A stretch of DNA of 64,000 nucleotides from Lentzea atacamensis (GTDB lineage Bacteria > Actinomycetota > Actinomycetes > Mycobacteriales > Pseudonocardiaceae): the NCBI RefSeq assembly GCF_003269295.1, contig NZ_QLTT01000001.1:205635-269634 (forward strand). Reading direction: 5' to 3'. The notes under the pieces were generated by a model, which saw only the letters and a list, made by a program, of their open reading frames with translations, did no database searches and was not told the DNA's origin. Below are positions 50,366-60,442 of this stretch, in pieces (within the stretch, counting starts at the first letter, position 1; each line of letters begins with the position of its first letter). The translations under genes and the position numbers were made by a program.

Positions 50366-50905
50366 TCACTTCTTCGAGGACGCGATCTCGCACTCCTTGA
50401 CGTGCTCCAGGCCGAGCGAGATCGACGCCGCGTCGTTGTTCGGACCGCCGAACGCGTAGCCGACCTGGTTGCCGCCCGGCTCGTTGTGCACCTCGACGTA
50501 GCGGACACCCTTGCCGCGCAGGCACTGCACGACGCGATTGGCGAAGTCGACGGCCTCCGGGTTGTTCACGTCCTTCTCCCACGGTGGCAGCGGGAACTTC
50601 GGCTCGCACACCTTCAGCGCCTTGTCGACCTCCTCCTTGGAGGGCTCCGGCCGGCCGCTGCCCACCGGGGAACGGCCCTTCTTGTCCACGCCGTGCTCCT
50701 TCATGCACTGCACGTACGGCGCGCTCAGAGCCTCGTAGTCCTCCGGGGTCATGTCGAGGCGTTCGCGTGGGCGTTGCTCCTGGGTTGCCGAGGTCGGTGC
50801 CGCGCTGCTGCCCGGCGTCGAGATGGACGCGACCTGCGGTTGGGCCGGCTGGGATCCGCAGGCGGTCAGGGTCAGCAAGAGCAGGGCCAGGGAGGCCTTC
50901 TTCAT
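50366..50905 (-). CDS. Secreted lipoprotein of the export operon
   Basis: A 179-residue lipoprotein: hydrophobic core and lipobox LTLTACGSQ (Cys 16), a Pro/Ser/Thr-rich linker (~20-45) and a small domain with three or four Cys (YVQCMKEHGVDKKG, VCEPKFPLPPWEKDV, VVQCLRGKGVRYVEV, EHVKECEIA) that could form disulfides. Similar lipoproteins sit with MacB-like ABC permeases in actinomycetes; role unknown, perhaps substrate presentation. It is 16 bases behind the permease. Confidence 0.82.
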   Translation of the reverse strand: MKKASLALLLLTLTACGSQPAQPQVASISTPGSSAAPTSATQEQRPRERLDMTPEDYEALSAPYVQCMKEHGVDKKGRSPVGSGRPEPSKEEVDKALKVCEPKFPLPPWEKDVNNPEAVDFANRVVQCLRGKGVRYVEVHNEPGGNQVGYAFGGPNNDAASISLGLEHVKECEIASSKK

Positions 50906-50921
50906 CGGGGATTTCCTTTCG

Positions 50922-52091
50922 TCACGCGGAGAGCGCCCGGGTCGGGGTGAGCCTCGCGGCGCGGATGGAGGGGTAGAGGCCGGCGGCGGCGCCCACGACG
51001 AACGCGGCGAGCACGCCGGAAACCAGGACGGGCAACGGAATTACCAGCGGCCAGCGGTGCAGGGCGGCGTACCCGGCGACACCGGCCGCGCCGAGCACGG
51101 TGCCCGCGAGACCTCCCAGCCCGGAGAGCAGGACCGCCTCGGTGAGGAACTGGGCGCGGATGTGGCCGCGGGTGGCGCCGAGGGCTCGTCTGAGGCCGAT
51201 CTCGCTGCGGCGTTCGAGGACGGAGATCACCATCGTGTTGGCCACGCCGACGCCGCCGACCAGCAACGCGACGCCCGCGAGGCCGAGGAACAGCGCGCTG
51301 TAGGAGTTCTGGGTGGCGCGTTTGGCGGCCAGGGCGTCGGACGGGCGGCTCACCTGCACCAGGCCGGGGATCTCGCCGTAGAGCGTGGCGGGCAGGACGG
51401 CGCGGACGTCCTCGATGGACTCCTCGTGGGCCTTCACGTACACGACGGTCGGGTGGCCGTCGAAGCCGAGCGAGGTCCGGGCGGCCTCCCAGCCGACGAG
51501 GACGGAGCGTTCGATGTCCGGGGCGAGCGGCATCGGGTCGAGCACGCCGACGACGGTGAACCAGCGGTCCCCCACGAACACCGCGGGCTGCTCACCGACG
51601 TCCTGGATGCCGAGCCTGGCCGCGGCGACGTGACCGAGCACCACCGCCGGGAAGTCCGGGCGCGGCAGGAACTCACCGCTCTGGACGCGGCCGTTGACGG
51701 CTTCCAGCAAGTTCGGGGTGGTGGCCAGGACGGTGATGTCCGAGCTGTGGCCGGGGTCGAGCAGGTCGTTGCGGCGGACCCGGACGTGCGTGTTCGCGAC
51801 CGCCGCGGCGGCGGTCACCGGGGCGATGCGGCGGACCATCGCGACGGAGGCTTCGGGGAGGAGCACCGGGTCTTCCTGGCGCGGGGCGGGTTGGGCGCGC
51901 AGGAGGTTCGTGCCCAGCGCGGTCAGTTCGTCGAGCAGTGCCTGCTGGCTGGAGGCGGGGATGCCGGTGACCACGACGACGGTGGCGATGCCCAGTGCGA
52001 TGCCCAGGGCGGACAGGGCGGCCCGCAGCCTGCGGGTGCGGATGCCCAGGGAGCCCAGGGAGAGGAGGTCGGCGGGTGAGAGGCGGGTCAT
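50922..52091 (-). CDS. MacB-type ABC transporter permease (FtsX family)
   Basis: A 389-residue permease with the MacB topology: helix 1 (~26-45), a large extracytoplasmic domain (~46-260) and three C-terminal helices (~270-375) with FtsX-type sequence ([34 protein letters not shown]). It drives mechanotransmission rather than classic channel transport. Overlaps the ATPase gene by four bases (ATGA). Confidence 0.93.
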   Translation of the reverse strand: MTRLSPADLLSLGSLGIRTRRLRAALSALGIALGIATVVVVTGIPASSQQALLDELTALGTNLLRAQPAPRQEDPVLLPEASVAMVRRIAPVTAAAAVANTHVRVRRNDLLDPGHSSDITVLATTPNLLEAVNGRVQSGEFLPRPDFPAVVLGHVAAARLGIQDVGEQPAVFVGDRWFTVVGVLDPMPLAPDIERSVLVGWEAARTSLGFDGHPTVVYVKAHEESIEDVRAVLPATLYGEIPGLVQVSRPSDALAAKRATQNSYSALFLGLAGVALLVGGVGVANTMVISVLERRSEIGLRRALGATRGHIRAQFLTEAVLLSGLGGLAGTVLGAAGVAGYAALHRWPLVIPLPVLVSGVLAAFVVGAAAGLYPSIRAARLTPTRALSA

Positions 52092-52918
52092 CGCTCGCTC
52101 CCGGTGGTGAGGCGCGGGAACCGGATGGTTGCGGGGTCGGCGGAGGTCCCGGCGGCTCGCGCACCGGCACCGTGGGCGCCACCCGTGTCGGCGGAGGTCC
52201 CGGCGGCACGTGGCTCGACCTGCCCGGCGCCACCCGTGTCGGCGACCGCACCCGTGTCCGCGACGATCCGCCCATCCCGCAGTTCCACGCGACGTGGCAA
52301 CGAAGCGGCGATGTCCCGATCGTGCGTGATCAGCGCGATCGTCGTCCCCTGCCCGTTCAACTCCTTCAGCAGCTCCAGCACGGCCTGGCCGTTGGCGGTG
52401 TCGAGGGCACCGGTCGGTTCGTCGGCCAGCACCAGGGCCGGTTGGTTCACCACGGCGCGGGCGATGGCGACGCGCTGCCGCTCCCCTCCCGAGAGCTGGT
52501 GCGGCCGGTGGTCGGTGCGATGACCGAGCCCGACCCGTTCCAACGCCTCCACGGCCAGCGAGCGACGGTCCTTGCGCCGCACACCGGCGTACAGCAGCCC
52601 GGTGGCGACGTTCTCCACGGCGGTCAACGCGTCGGACAGGTGGAACTGCTGGAACACGAAACCCAGGCGGCTCCCCCGCAGCGCGGACAGGCGGCGGTCC
52701 GACAGCGACGAGACGTCCTGGCCGTCGATCTCCACCGTGCCCGACGACGGCAGGTCCAGGGTGCCGACCAGGTGCAGCAGGGTGGACTTGCCGGAACCGG
52801 ACGGGCCGACGATCGCGACCAGCTCCCCCGCGCCGATCCGCAGGGAGACGTCGAAGAGGGCGGTGACGCCGCCGGGGTAGTGCTTGCTCACCGAGCGCAG
52901 CGCGAGCACCGGGGTCAT
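52088..52918 (-). CDS. ABC transporter ATP-binding protein with repetitive C-tail
   Basis: A 276-residue LolD/MacB-type ATPase: Walker [10 protein letters not shown] (~38-46), Q-loop [12 protein letters not shown] (~92), signature [14 protein letters not shown] (~142-155), Walker [14 protein letters not shown] (~162-174), His-loop THDRDIA. After the ATPase core (~225) comes a 50-residue Gly/Ala/Thr-rich tail with repeats of VADTGA and AGTSAD. Overlaps both neighbours by four bases. Confidence 0.93.
   Translation of the reverse strand: MTPVLALRSVSKHYPGGVTALFDVSLRIGAGELVAIVGPSGSGKSTLLHLVGTLDLPSSGTVEIDGQDVSSLSDRRLSALRGSRLGFVFQQFHLSDALTAVENVATGLLYAGVRRKDRRSLAVEALERVGLGHRTDHRPHQLSGGERQRVAIARAVVNQPALVLADEPTGALDTANGQAVLELLKELNGQGTTIALITHDRDIAASLPRRVELRDGRIVADTGAVADTGGAGQVEPRAAGTSADTGGAHGAGARAAGTSADPATIRFPRLTTGSER
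52136..52262 (-). repeat. Direct repeats in the ATPase gene's 3' tail
   Basis: Two copies of GTCGGCGGAGGTCCCGGCGGC (plus strand; 60 bases apart) and three copies of a CACCCGTGTC block in ~120 bases. They encode the AGTSAD/VADTG tail and look like replication-slippage repeats. Confidence 0.7.
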
Positions 52919-53970
52919 TGAGCGGTCACCACTTCGAGGCCGTCGGTGATGCCGTCGCCGGAGATCTCCACCTTGTCCTGCGAGTACAGGCCGGTCTGCA
53001 CGGCCTTCAGGGCACCGCCCGGCAGCTGCACCGCGTAGCCGCCCTCCTTCAACGCGACGAGTGCGGTCAGCGGCACGGTCAGCACGCCCGTCCGGCTCTC
53101 GGTCGTGATCTTCAGGCGGACGGGTGCGGTGTCGAGGTCGGCGACGTCGGCCGGGTTGTCCGGGGTGACCAGGACGTCGACCTTCTGGCCGCCGTTGTTC
53201 TCCTGGGCGGGTGCGGTGGTGACCGAGGTGACCTTGCCGGGGATCTCGCGGGAGTCCGGGCGCACGATGACCACCGGCATGTCGGCCTTGACCGCGCCCG
53301 CCTCTGACACGGGCACCTGCATGGTGACCAGGCGCGTGGTCGGCGTGAGCTCGAACAGTTCCTCGGTCGCCGGGGCGCCTGGCTGGGCCTTCACCGTCGC
53401 CACGCGCATCGGGCGGTCGAGCACGAGGACGCGGCCGGGTTGCAGCACGCCGGTCTGCTCGACGCCGAGGGTTCTCTGCCACTTCTTCAGCGCCTCGACG
53501 ACCCTCGGGGTGAGCTCGGCCTTCGTGGCGTCGCGCGGACGGGTGCCGACCTGGTGGCCCAGCGCGGCGAGGTTGTCCATCAGGACGGCGACGTCGGAGC
53601 CTTTGACGCCGGGTGTGTCCAGGGCGCGGAACAGCGGGGTGGCACCGAAGAACACGACCACCGGCTGGTCGTCCACCCGGTAGAGCTCCTTGCCCAGCTC
53701 GGTGACCTGTCCGGCGGCCGGCAGCTTCGTGACGGTGCCGGCGCTTCCCTTGACCGGCCTGGCCGCGCCGAAGCCGAGGTTGGCCTGCAGCGCGCGGGTG
53801 TTCGCCAGGTCGCCCTTCTGCACGGTCGTGGTCCTGACCGCCGGTGGTGGCGCCGCGGCGGGCTCGTCGGGTCTGCCGCGCACCACCAGCAGCACGGCGG
53901 TGGTGACGACCACGACGAGCACCGCGGCTGCGATGACTGTCTTGCGCATGCCGTGGATCTTGATCAGCAC
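52915..53970 (-). CDS. Membrane-fusion protein of the ABC export system (HlyD/MacA-like)
   Basis: A 351-residue membrane-anchored adaptor: one N-terminal helix (~9-28), [19 protein letters not shown] (start of the lipoyl/barrel region), a peptidoglycan-binding-1-like helix pair ([31 protein letters not shown], ~150-180) and a barrel-sandwich end ([27 protein letters not shown]). The usual partner of MacB. GTG 53970 chosen (AGGATCC upstream); ATG 53949 is an alternative. First gene of the operon. Confidence 0.85.
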   Translation of the reverse strand: MLIKIHGMRKTVIAAAVLVVVVTTAVLLVVRGRPDEPAAAPPPAVRTTTVQKGDLANTRALQANLGFGAARPVKGSAGTVTKLPAAGQVTELGKELYRVDDQPVVVFFGATPLFRALDTPGVKGSDVAVLMDNLAALGHQVGTRPRDATKAELTPRVVEALKKWQRTLGVEQTGVLQPGRVLVLDRPMRVATVKAQPGAPATEELFELTPTTRLVTMQVPVSEAGAVKADMPVVIVRPDSREIPGKVTSVTTAPAQENNGGQKVDVLVTPDNPADVADLDTAPVRLKITTESRTGVLTVPLTALVALKEGGYAVQLPGGALKAVQTGLYSQDKVEISGDGITDGLEVVTAQ

Positions 53971-54016
53971 TTGTGAGGATCCTGTGACGAACCGGTGACC
54001 GCCCCGAGGGCGTCCG

Positions 54017-54022
54017 TATCCT
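54017..54022 (+). promoter_or_regulatory. -10 box of the response regulator gene
   Basis: TATCCT, six bases before GTG 54029; leaderless transcript. Confidence 0.55.
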
Positions 54023-54028
54023 CGGCCC

Positions 54029-54721
54029 GTGAGCGCTCTCATCCTGGTCGCGGAGGACGACGAGAACCAGGCCGAGCTCGTTCGGCGCTACCTGGAGCAG
54101 GATCACCACCGCGTTGTCGTCGTCCACGACGGACGCGACGCGCTCGACGTGGTCCGCGACCAGCGGCCCGAACTCGTCGTGCTCGACCTGATGCTGCCGG
54201 GGCTGGGCGGCCTGGACGTGTGCCGCGCCTTGCGGGCGGACTCGGACGTGCTGGTGCTGATGCTGACCGCGCGGTCCACTGAGGACGATCTGCTGCACGG
54301 GCTCGGGATCGGCGCGGACGACTACATGACCAAGCCGTTCAGCCCGCGTGAGCTGGTGGCGCGGGTGCGGACGTTGTTGCGGCGCCGTCCGGCCGCGCGG
54401 GCCGCGCCGTTGCTGCGGGTCGGGCCGATCGTGGTCGACCCGGTGCGGCACGAGGTGACGGTGCGCGGATCGCTGGTCGAGTGCACGCCCGGCGAGTTCG
54501 GTCTGCTCGCGGTGCTGGCGTCGGAGGTGAACCGGGTGTTCACGCGCGAACAGCTGCTGGACCGAATGCACGGCGACAGCTACCTGACCACGCGCACCAT
54601 CGACACGCACGTGAAGAACCTCCGCCGCAAGATCGAAACGAACTCCCGCACGCCCGAGCACCTGGTCACCGTGTACGGCATCGGCTACAAGCTCACCGCC
54701 GGGCGCGCCGATGCGCCGTAG
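54029..54721 (+). CDS. OmpR/PhoB-type response regulator
   Basis: A 230-residue regulator. Receiver domain with phospho-Asp 53 ([11 protein letters not shown]), acidic pair Asp10-Asp11, Thr in [11 protein letters not shown] and Lys in YMTKPFS; winged-helix DNA-binding domain at ~130-225 ([54 protein letters not shown]). Overlaps the kinase gene by 11 bases. Divergent from the ABC export operon, its likely target. Confidence 0.95.
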   Translation: MSALILVAEDDENQAELVRRYLEQDHHRVVVVHDGRDALDVVRDQRPELVVLDLMLPGLGGLDVCRALRADSDVLVLMLTARSTEDDLLHGLGIGADDYMTKPFSPRELVARVRTLLRRRPAARAAPLLRVGPIVVDPVRHEVTVRGSLVECTPGEFGLLAVLASEVNRVFTREQLLDRMHGDSYLTTRTIDTHVKNLRRKIETNSRTPEHLVTVYGIGYKLTAGRADAP

Positions 54722-56423
54722 CGTCTTCACCCGGCTGCTCGTGGTCGTGGTGCTGATCGCGGTGTGCTCGATCGCCGCGACCGCCTGGCTCGCGACCCAG
54801 CTCACCAGGGCGTCCATCGCCCGCGAGCAGGGCAGGGAGCTGGCCTCGGACAACAGGATCTACGCGACGCTGCTCGCCTACGCCACCGGCCACCGCGACT
54901 GGTCCGAAGTGGACGGTTACCTCGACTCGCTGGTCGACGAGAACCCGCACCGCCGCATCGCGCTCGTCACCAAGGACGGCAGGAAGATCGCCGACAGGGG
55001 CGGTGACGGCGGCCAGCTGCCCGCGACGGCCGCGGCGGTGGTGGACGCGCTCGCGGTCGACCCGGTGCTGGTGCCGGACGCGCCGGCGGACCGGATCGAC
55101 AAGCGGGTGCTGGGGCCGTTCCGCACGCCGATCGACTTCCGCGACCGCGAGGACCGGACCGGGTCGTTGTACTGCCTGCGGCTGGTCAAGAAGGAGCAGG
55201 CGCGGCTGGACTGCCGTGAGCACCAGCTGCCGTTCGACACCGCCGCCGACTTCCACGCCCTGCTCGACCTGGAGGACCTGGTCAACGCGTGCCTGGCGCG
55301 CAAGTCGCTGCCGTCGGTTGACCTCGACCCCGACTACACCCCGGCGCAGAAGCAGGCCACACCGCCCCCGGACGAGCCGGCGGTCGCGGCGTGCGTTGCC
55401 GCGTCGCGCAAGGAGCAGCTCGCGCCGTACGTGGCATCGCCCGTGCTGCTGTACCTGACGAACCCGTCCGGCACGCCGACGACCGCGATCTCGTTGTCGG
55501 GCAACGGCTGGCAGATCGTGGGTGCCGCGGCCGCGGTGCTGCTGGTCGCGGTCGGGGTGGCGGCGTTCGCGGGCGCCCGGATCACGCGGCCGTTGCGGGC
55601 GTTGACCGCCGCCGCGCAGCACCTGTCGGGTGGCAGCGACATCCCGCCGGTGCCGGTGCGCGGGCAGGACGAGATCGCGGGCCTGACCAGGGCGTTCAAC
55701 ACGATGGTCGTGAACAGGGCGCAGCTGGAGCAGGCGCGCAAGGCGATGGTCAGCGATGTGGCGCACGAGCTGCGCACGCCGTTGAGCAACATCCGAGGAT
55801 GGCTGGAGGCGGCCGAGGACGGGGTGAGCGACCTCGACCCGGCGCTGGTCACGTTGCTGATGAAGGAAGCGCTGGTGCTCCAGCACGTGGTGGACGACCT
55901 GCAGGATCTCGCGATCGCCGACGCCGGGTCGTTGCGGCTGACCGTGGCGCCGGTGCCGGTGCGGGCCGCGCTGGAGCAGGTCAGGGCGGCGCACGAGGTA
56001 CGGGCCGCGCAGGCCGGGGTCGCGCTGTCAGTGTCGGCCGAGGAGCTCACGGTCGACGCGGACGCGTTGCGGTTGCGGCAGATTCTCGACAACCTCGTGG
56101 CGAACGCTCTCCGTTACGTGCCGTCCGGTGGCTCGGTGTCGGTCAGCGCGGCACGCGACCACGACGACGTGGTGATCGCGGTCGCGGACACGGGGGCCGG
56201 GATCTCCGCCGAGGACCTGCCGCACGTGTTCGACCGGTTCTGGCGCGCGGACAAGTCGCGAGCCCGCAGCACCGGCGGCAGCGGGCTGGGGCTCGCGATC
56301 GTGCGGAAACTGACCGAGGCGCACGGCGGTACCGCCGGCGTGACCAGCACGCCGGGGCAGGGCAGCACGTTCACCGTGCGCCTCCCGATCAGGGCAGGGG
56401 CAGGCGCCGCAGAGCCGGTTTGA
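54711..56423 (+). CDS. Sensor histidine kinase with Cys-containing extracytoplasmic domain
   Basis: A 570-residue kinase: helix 1 (~8-27), a ~225-residue external sensor, helix 2 (~264-284), HAMP (~285-340), HisKA with phospho-His ~352 in [17 protein letters not shown], and HATPase (N box [13 protein letters not shown] boxes VADTGAGIS and [10 protein letters not shown]). The sensor holds four Cys (SLYCLRL, RLDCREH, NACLARK, AACVAA), which could form disulfides or sense redox. Its 3' end overlaps the convergent CoA ligase gene by 35 bases. Confidence 0.95.
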   Translation: MRRSVFTRLLVVVVLIAVCSIAATAWLATQLTRASIAREQGRELASDNRIYATLLAYATGHRDWSEVDGYLDSLVDENPHRRIALVTKDGRKIADRGGDGGQLPATAAAVVDALAVDPVLVPDAPADRIDKRVLGPFRTPIDFRDREDRTGSLYCLRLVKKEQARLDCREHQLPFDTAADFHALLDLEDLVNACLARKSLPSVDLDPDYTPAQKQATPPPDEPAVAACVAASRKEQLAPYVASPVLLYLTNPSGTPTTAISLSGNGWQIVGAAAAVLLVAVGVAAFAGARITRPLRALTAAAQHLSGGSDIPPVPVRGQDEIAGLTRAFNTMVVNRAQLEQARKAMVSDVAHELRTPLSNIRGWLEAAEDGVSDLDPALVTLLMKEALVLQHVVDDLQDLAIADAGSLRLTVAPVPVRAALEQVRAAHEVRAAQAGVALSVSAEELTVDADALRLRQILDNLVANALRYVPSGGSVSVSAARDHDDVVIAVADTGAGISAEDLPHVFDRFWRADKSRARSTGGSGLGLAIVRKLTEAHGGTAGVTSTPGQGSTFTVRLPIRAGAGAAEPV

Positions 56424-57831
56424 GCACCTTGCCCGAACCGGTGCGCGGCAGTTCGGCCACGACGTCGACGTGGACCGGGATCTTGTACTTCGCCAGGCGG
56501 GGCAGCAGGAACTCGCGCAGTCCCGCCGGGTCGAGGGAACCGCCGGAGCGCGGGCGGACGAAGGCGCGGCCGACCTCGCCCCACCGCGGGTCCGGCACCC
56601 CGACGACGGCGACCTCGGCGACGTCGGGGTGGTCGGAGATCGCGTTCTCCACCTCGGCCGGGTACACGTTCTCCCCGCCCGAGATGTACATGTCCTTGAC
56701 CCGGTCGACGACGTGGAGGTAGCCCTCGTCGTCGAGCCGCCCGACGTCGCCGGTGCGGAACCAGCCGTCGCCGGTGAACGCGTTCGCCGTGGCGACCGGG
56801 TCGTTCCAGTAGCCGGGCGTGACGTTCGGGCCCTGGACCTCGATCTCCCCGGAGTCCGCCAGCCGCACGTCACCGAGGAACACCGGCACACCCGCCGAAC
56901 CTGCCTTGCGCACGCTGTCGCCCGCCTCCAGGAACGTGGCTCCCGGCGCGGTCTCGGTGAGGCCGTAGCCCTGGCAGAACACCAGGCCACGGTCCTGGTA
57001 CGTGCGGATGACCGCGTCCGGCACCGCGGATCCGCCACACAACAGCACCCGCAACGAGCTGAGATCCGCGGTGCGCCACCGCGGGGAGGCCGCGAGGTCG
57101 GCGTACATCGTGGACACGCCGAACATCCACGTCACCCGCTCCCGCTCGATCAGCTCCAGGCAGGCTGTGACGTCCCACCGTGAGGTGATCACGCTGCGGC
57201 CGCCCTTGACGAACGTGGGCAGCAGCGTCTGGGTCAGCGCCGCCACGTGGAACAGCGGCGCGGACACCAGCGCGACCTCGTCGGCGGCGATGTCGACGCC
57301 GACCATCAGGTTGAACGTGTTCCACAGCAGGTTGGCGTGGCTGAGCACGGCACCCTTGGGCCTGCCGGTGGTGCCGGAGGTGTAGAGGATCAGCGCGCTG
57401 TCCTCGATGGCCACCGGCACGTCCAGCGGATCCTCCGCGCCACCGGCGAGCCGGTCCTCGTAGTCGTCGAGCGAGACCGTCGAGGGATGGTCGGACCGGA
57501 AGCGCGGCGCGTGGATCAGCACGCGGGCACCGCAGTCCGCGAGCTGGTAGTCGATCTCCGCGGCGGTGAGCCGGAAGTTCAGCGGGACGAAGATCGCGCC
57601 GAGCAGGTGCGTGGCGAACATCGTCTCCGCGAACGACGGGTGGTTCGGGCCCAGGTAGGCGACCCGGTCACCGTGCCGCACCCCGAGCTCTTCGAGGCGC
57701 CGCGCGAGTTTCGTGGTGCGCCGGTCCACCTCCTCGTACGTGGTCGAGACGCCGTCGAACGTGAACGCCTCACGCCGGGGCGCCATCCGGGCCCGGCGCG
57801 CCGGCCAGCTCCCCAGTCCCGCGTTGCGCAC
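56389..57831 (-). CDS. Acyl-CoA/aryl-CoA ligase (ANL family), CouL-like
   Basis: A 480-residue adenylate-forming ligase: SALILYTSGTTGRPKGAVLSH (P-loop, ~144-164), YGLTETAPG (A5, ~287), GDGWFRTGDVGRLDDEGYLHVVDRVKDMYISGGENVYPAEVE (A7-A8) and [11 protein letters not shown] (A10, catalytic Lys ~472). Last gene of the catabolic operon; likely activates an aromatic propenoic or similar acid with ATP and CoA. GTG 57831 lies 62 bases inside the transporter gene, a long coupled overlap. Confidence 0.92.
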   Translation of the reverse strand: MRNAGLGSWPARRARMAPRREAFTFDGVSTTYEEVDRRTTKLARRLEELGVRHGDRVAYLGPNHPSFAETMFATHLLGAIFVPLNFRLTAAEIDYQLADCGARVLIHAPRFRSDHPSTVSLDDYEDRLAGGAEDPLDVPVAIEDSALILYTSGTTGRPKGAVLSHANLLWNTFNLMVGVDIAADEVALVSAPLFHVAALTQTLLPTFVKGGRSVITSRWDVTACLELIERERVTWMFGVSTMYADLAASPRWRTADLSSLRVLLCGGSAVPDAVIRTYQDRGLVFCQGYGLTETAPGATFLEAGDSVRKAGSAGVPVFLGDVRLADSGEIEVQGPNVTPGYWNDPVATANAFTGDGWFRTGDVGRLDDEGYLHVVDRVKDMYISGGENVYPAEVENAISDHPDVAEVAVVGVPDPRWGEVGRAFVRPRSGGSLDPAGLREFLLPRLAKYKIPVHVDVVAELPRTGSGKVLKPALRRLPLP

Positions 57832-59086
57832 TCAGATCTCCTGTCAGGCTGCTGCGGCTGGTCTCCCGCAGTGCGAGCGTGCACAGCACGGTCAGCACGC
57901 AGAAGGCCGCGAGGATGAACGAGATGGCGGTCGTGCCGGCCGAGACCTGCACCTGCGCGAACAGCAGCGGTGCGAGGCCCGCGCCGAGCCCGGCGAGCTG
58001 GTAGCCCAGCGAGGCGCCGGTGTAGCGGCTGCCGGTGGAGAACAGCTCGCTGTACAGCGCCGCCAGCGGGCCGTACATCATCGGGTGCAGCACTGCCTGG
58101 CCGACGACCAGCGCGAGCACGATGAGCCCGTTGTCCACCAACGGGAACAGCGCGAACCCGAACGCCGCCATCAGCACCGCACCGGCCAGCACCACCGGCC
58201 GCCTGCCGAACTTGTCCGACGCCGCCGACCAGCCCAGGATGCCGATCACCGCGAGCGCCGAGGACAGCGTGAGCGCGTTGAGGATCGTCTGCCTGGTGTT
58301 CCCGGCCTGCACGCCGTACGCGAGGATGAACGTCGTGAGCGTGGACTGAGCGACGAACGCCGACAGACCGACACCGACGGCGAGCAGCAACGTTCGCGGG
58401 TGGTTGCGCAGGACGTCCATCAGCGGCACGGAGGCGCGCTTCTTCTCGGCCTGGAACACCGGGGTCTCCTCCACCCTGGTGCGCACGAACAGGCCGATGG
58501 CCAGCAGCACCAGGCTGATCAGGAACGGCACCCGCCAGCCCCACTGCAGGAACGCCTGCTCCCCGACCAGCGCGGCCGTGCCGCTGAGGGCGACGGTGGA
58601 CAGGACCATGCCGCAGGGCGCGCCCGCGTTGGTGAAACTCGCCCACAGCCCGCGCCGCGAGGTGGCGTGCTCCGCGGACATCAGCACCGCGCCGCCCCAC
58701 TCGCCGCCGACCGAGATGCCCTGCACGACGCGCAGCAGCACGAGTCCGGCCGGAGCGAGCCAGCCGACCTGGGCGTAGGTGGGCAGCAGGCCGATCAGGA
58801 AGCTCGCCACACCCATCAGGCTCATGGTGAGCACGAGCATCTTCTTGCGGCCCAGCAGGTCGCCGTAGTGTCCGAAGAGGACACCGCCGAGCGGACGGGC
58901 GAGGTAGCCGGTCGCGAACGTGCCGAAGCTCGCGATGGTGCCGACCAGCGGATCGAGTGAGGAGAAGAAGACCTTGTTGAACACCACCGCGGACGCCGTG
59001 GCGTAGAGCAGGAAGTCGTAGTACTCGATGACGCTGCCGAGGAAGCTGGATGTGACGGCGCGGCGTAACTGCGTTGTTGTCGCCAT
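57770..59086 (-). CDS. MFS transporter, metabolite:H+ symporter (MHS) type
   Basis: A 438-residue 12-helix MHS-family uptake transporter: SSFLGSVIEYYDFLLYATASAVVFNKVFF (helix 1 signature), FGHYGDLLGRKKMLVLTMSLMG (motif A), VVQGISVGGEWGGAVLMSAEH (helix 4-5 signature). Relatives import aromatic acids, shikimate, proline or dicarboxylates. In this operon it most likely imports the substrate of the CoA ligase. ATG 59086 has AGGTG six bases upstream; GTG 59095 is possible. Confidence 0.93.
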   Translation of the reverse strand: MATTTQLRRAVTSSFLGSVIEYYDFLLYATASAVVFNKVFFSSLDPLVGTIASFGTFATGYLARPLGGVLFGHYGDLLGRKKMLVLTMSLMGVASFLIGLLPTYAQVGWLAPAGLVLLRVVQGISVGGEWGGAVLMSAEHATSRRGLWASFTNAGAPCGMVLSTVALSGTAALVGEQAFLQWGWRVPFLISLVLLAIGLFVRTRVEETPVFQAEKKRASVPLMDVLRNHPRTLLLAVGVGLSAFVAQSTLTTFILAYGVQAGNTRQTILNALTLSSALAVIGILGWSAASDKFGRRPVVLAGAVLMAAFGFALFPLVDNGLIVLALVVGQAVLHPMMYGPLAALYSELFSTGSRYTGASLGYQLAGLGAGLAPLLFAQVQVSAGTTAISFILAAFCVLTVLCTLALRETSRSSLTGDLSAQRGTGELAGAPGPDGAPA

Positions 59087-59096
59087 GACGTTCACC

Positions 59097-59555
59097 TCAC
59101 GCGTAGTGGCGGTAGATCCCGCGCGCGACGCACGCGGGCTTGTCCGATCCCTCGATCTCGACCGTGAAGTCCACGGTCACCTGCACGCCGTCGCCCTTCA
59201 CGTCCTCCACGGACGCGACCCGGCCCTTGAGCCGGATCTTCGACCCGACCGGCACCGGAGCCGGGAACCGCACCTTCTCCAGGCCGTAGTTGATGCTCAT
59301 CCGCACGCCGGAGACGTCGAGCAGCTCGGTCATCAGCGGGATGAGCAGCGCCAGGGTGAGGTAGCCGTGGGCGATCGTGCCGCCGAACGGACCGGCGGCC
59401 GCCCGCTCGGGGTCGGTGTGGATCCACTGGTGGTCGTCGGTGGCGTCGGCGAAGGTGTTCACCCGGTTCTGGTCGATCTGCAGCCAGTCGGTGCAGCCGA
59501 GGTCCTTGCCCGCCAGGGCTTTGAGCTCTGCGATGCCTTCGACGGTCGTGGTCAT
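59097..59555 (-). CDS. MaoC-family hydratase, CouM-like
   Basis: A 152-residue single hot-dog R-hydratase: FADATDDHQWIHTDPERAAAGPFGGTIAHGYLTLALL holds the catalytic D~40 and H~45 (hydratase 2 motif) with the conserved G-x(2)-AHG. It hydrates a 2-enoyl-CoA to the 3-hydroxyacyl-CoA. In this operon it would follow the CoA ligase. The start overlaps the amidohydrolase stop by four bases. Confidence 0.93.
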   Translation of the reverse strand: MTTTVEGIAELKALAGKDLGCTDWLQIDQNRVNTFADATDDHQWIHTDPERAAAGPFGGTIAHGYLTLALLIPLMTELLDVSGVRMSINYGLEKVRFPAPVPVGSKIRLKGRVASVEDVKGDGVQVTVDFTVEIEGSDKPACVARGIYRHYA

Positions 59556-60442
59556 GCGTCCTCCTTGACGAGTCCGAGCAGGCGGGCGGCGTTGTGCTTG
59601 AGGATCTTGGGCCGGACCTCGTCCTTGACGTCGATCGCGGCGAAGTCCTTCAGCCAGCGGTCCGGCGTGATCACCGGGTGGTCGGAGCCGAAGAGCACCT
59701 TGTCCTGCAGCACCGTGTTGGCGTAGCGGACGAGCTGCGGCGGGAAGTACTTCGGCGACCAGCCGGAGAGGTCGATGTACACGAACGGCTTGTGCGTGGC
59801 GACCGCGAGCGCCTCGTCCTGCCAGGGGAACGACGGGTGCGCCAGCACGATCTTGAGGTACGGGAAGTCGACGGCGACGTCGTCAACGAGCATCGGGTTG
59901 GAGTGCTTGAGCCTGATCCCGCCGCCGCCGGGCACGCCGGCACCGATCCCGGTCTGCCCACTGTGGAACAACGCGGGGACGCCCAGCTCCTCGATCGCCT
60001 CGTACAGCGGGTACGCCATCCGGTCGTTAGGAGAGAAGTCCTGCAGGCTCGGGTGGAACTTGAAGCCGCGCACGCCGTGCTCCTCGACGAGCCTGCGCGC
60101 CTCACGAACGGCGGTGCGACCCTTCCACGGGTCGACGCTCGCGAACGGGATCAGCACGTCGGGGTGCGCAGCGCACTGTTCGGCGACCTCCTCGTTGGTG
60201 ATGCGCGGGTGCCCGGTGGCGTGCTCCGCGTCCACGGTGAAGATCACCGCGGCCATCTTGCGCTCGCGGTAGATCGCGGCGGTCTCGGCGATCGTCGGCT
60301 GGCGGTGCCCGGCCTTGAAGTACTTGGCGGAGGCCTCCATCAGCTCCGGGCTCAGCGAGCTGTGGCCGTCGCACGAGATCTCGGCGTGCGTGTGGACGTC
60401 GATGGCGGTCAGTTCGTCGACGTTCATTCCGGGAACGTTCAT
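59552..60442 (-). CDS. Amidohydrolase-2 family enzyme, CouO-like beta-ketoacyl-CoA hydrolase
   Basis: A 296-residue metal-dependent TIM-barrel hydrolase: DVHTHAEI (metal HxH, ~15-20), GFKFHPSLQDFSPND (~124-138; HP), ALFHSGQTG (~157), LAHPSFPW (~200) and FGSDHPVITPDRW (Asp ~252). The family includes ACMSD-like decarboxylases, but this sequence and operon match the enzymes that cleave 4-hydroxyphenyl-beta-ketoacyl-CoA in the deacetylation-free phenylpropenoid pathways (CouO/Phd). Overlaps both neighbours by four bases. The assignment rests on context. Confidence 0.85.
   Translation of the reverse strand: MNVPGMNVDELTAIDVHTHAEISCDGHSSLSPELMEASAKYFKAGHRQPTIAETAAIYRERKMAAVIFTVDAEHATGHPRITNEEVAEQCAAHPDVLIPFASVDPWKGRTAVREARRLVEEHGVRGFKFHPSLQDFSPNDRMAYPLYEAIEELGVPALFHSGQTGIGAGVPGGGGIRLKHSNPMLVDDVAVDFPYLKIVLAHPSFPWQDEALAVATHKPFVYIDLSGWSPKYFPPQLVRYANTVLQDKVLFGSDHPVITPDRWLKDFAAIDVKDEVRPKILKHNAARLLGLVKEDA

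Noticed and set aside
52088..54853. A 921-codon minus-strand frame
   Set aside because: Only its 3' 276 codons are a gene (the ABC ATPase). The rest is antisense to, or out of frame with, the fusion protein and response regulator; long open shadows are expected at ~70% GC.
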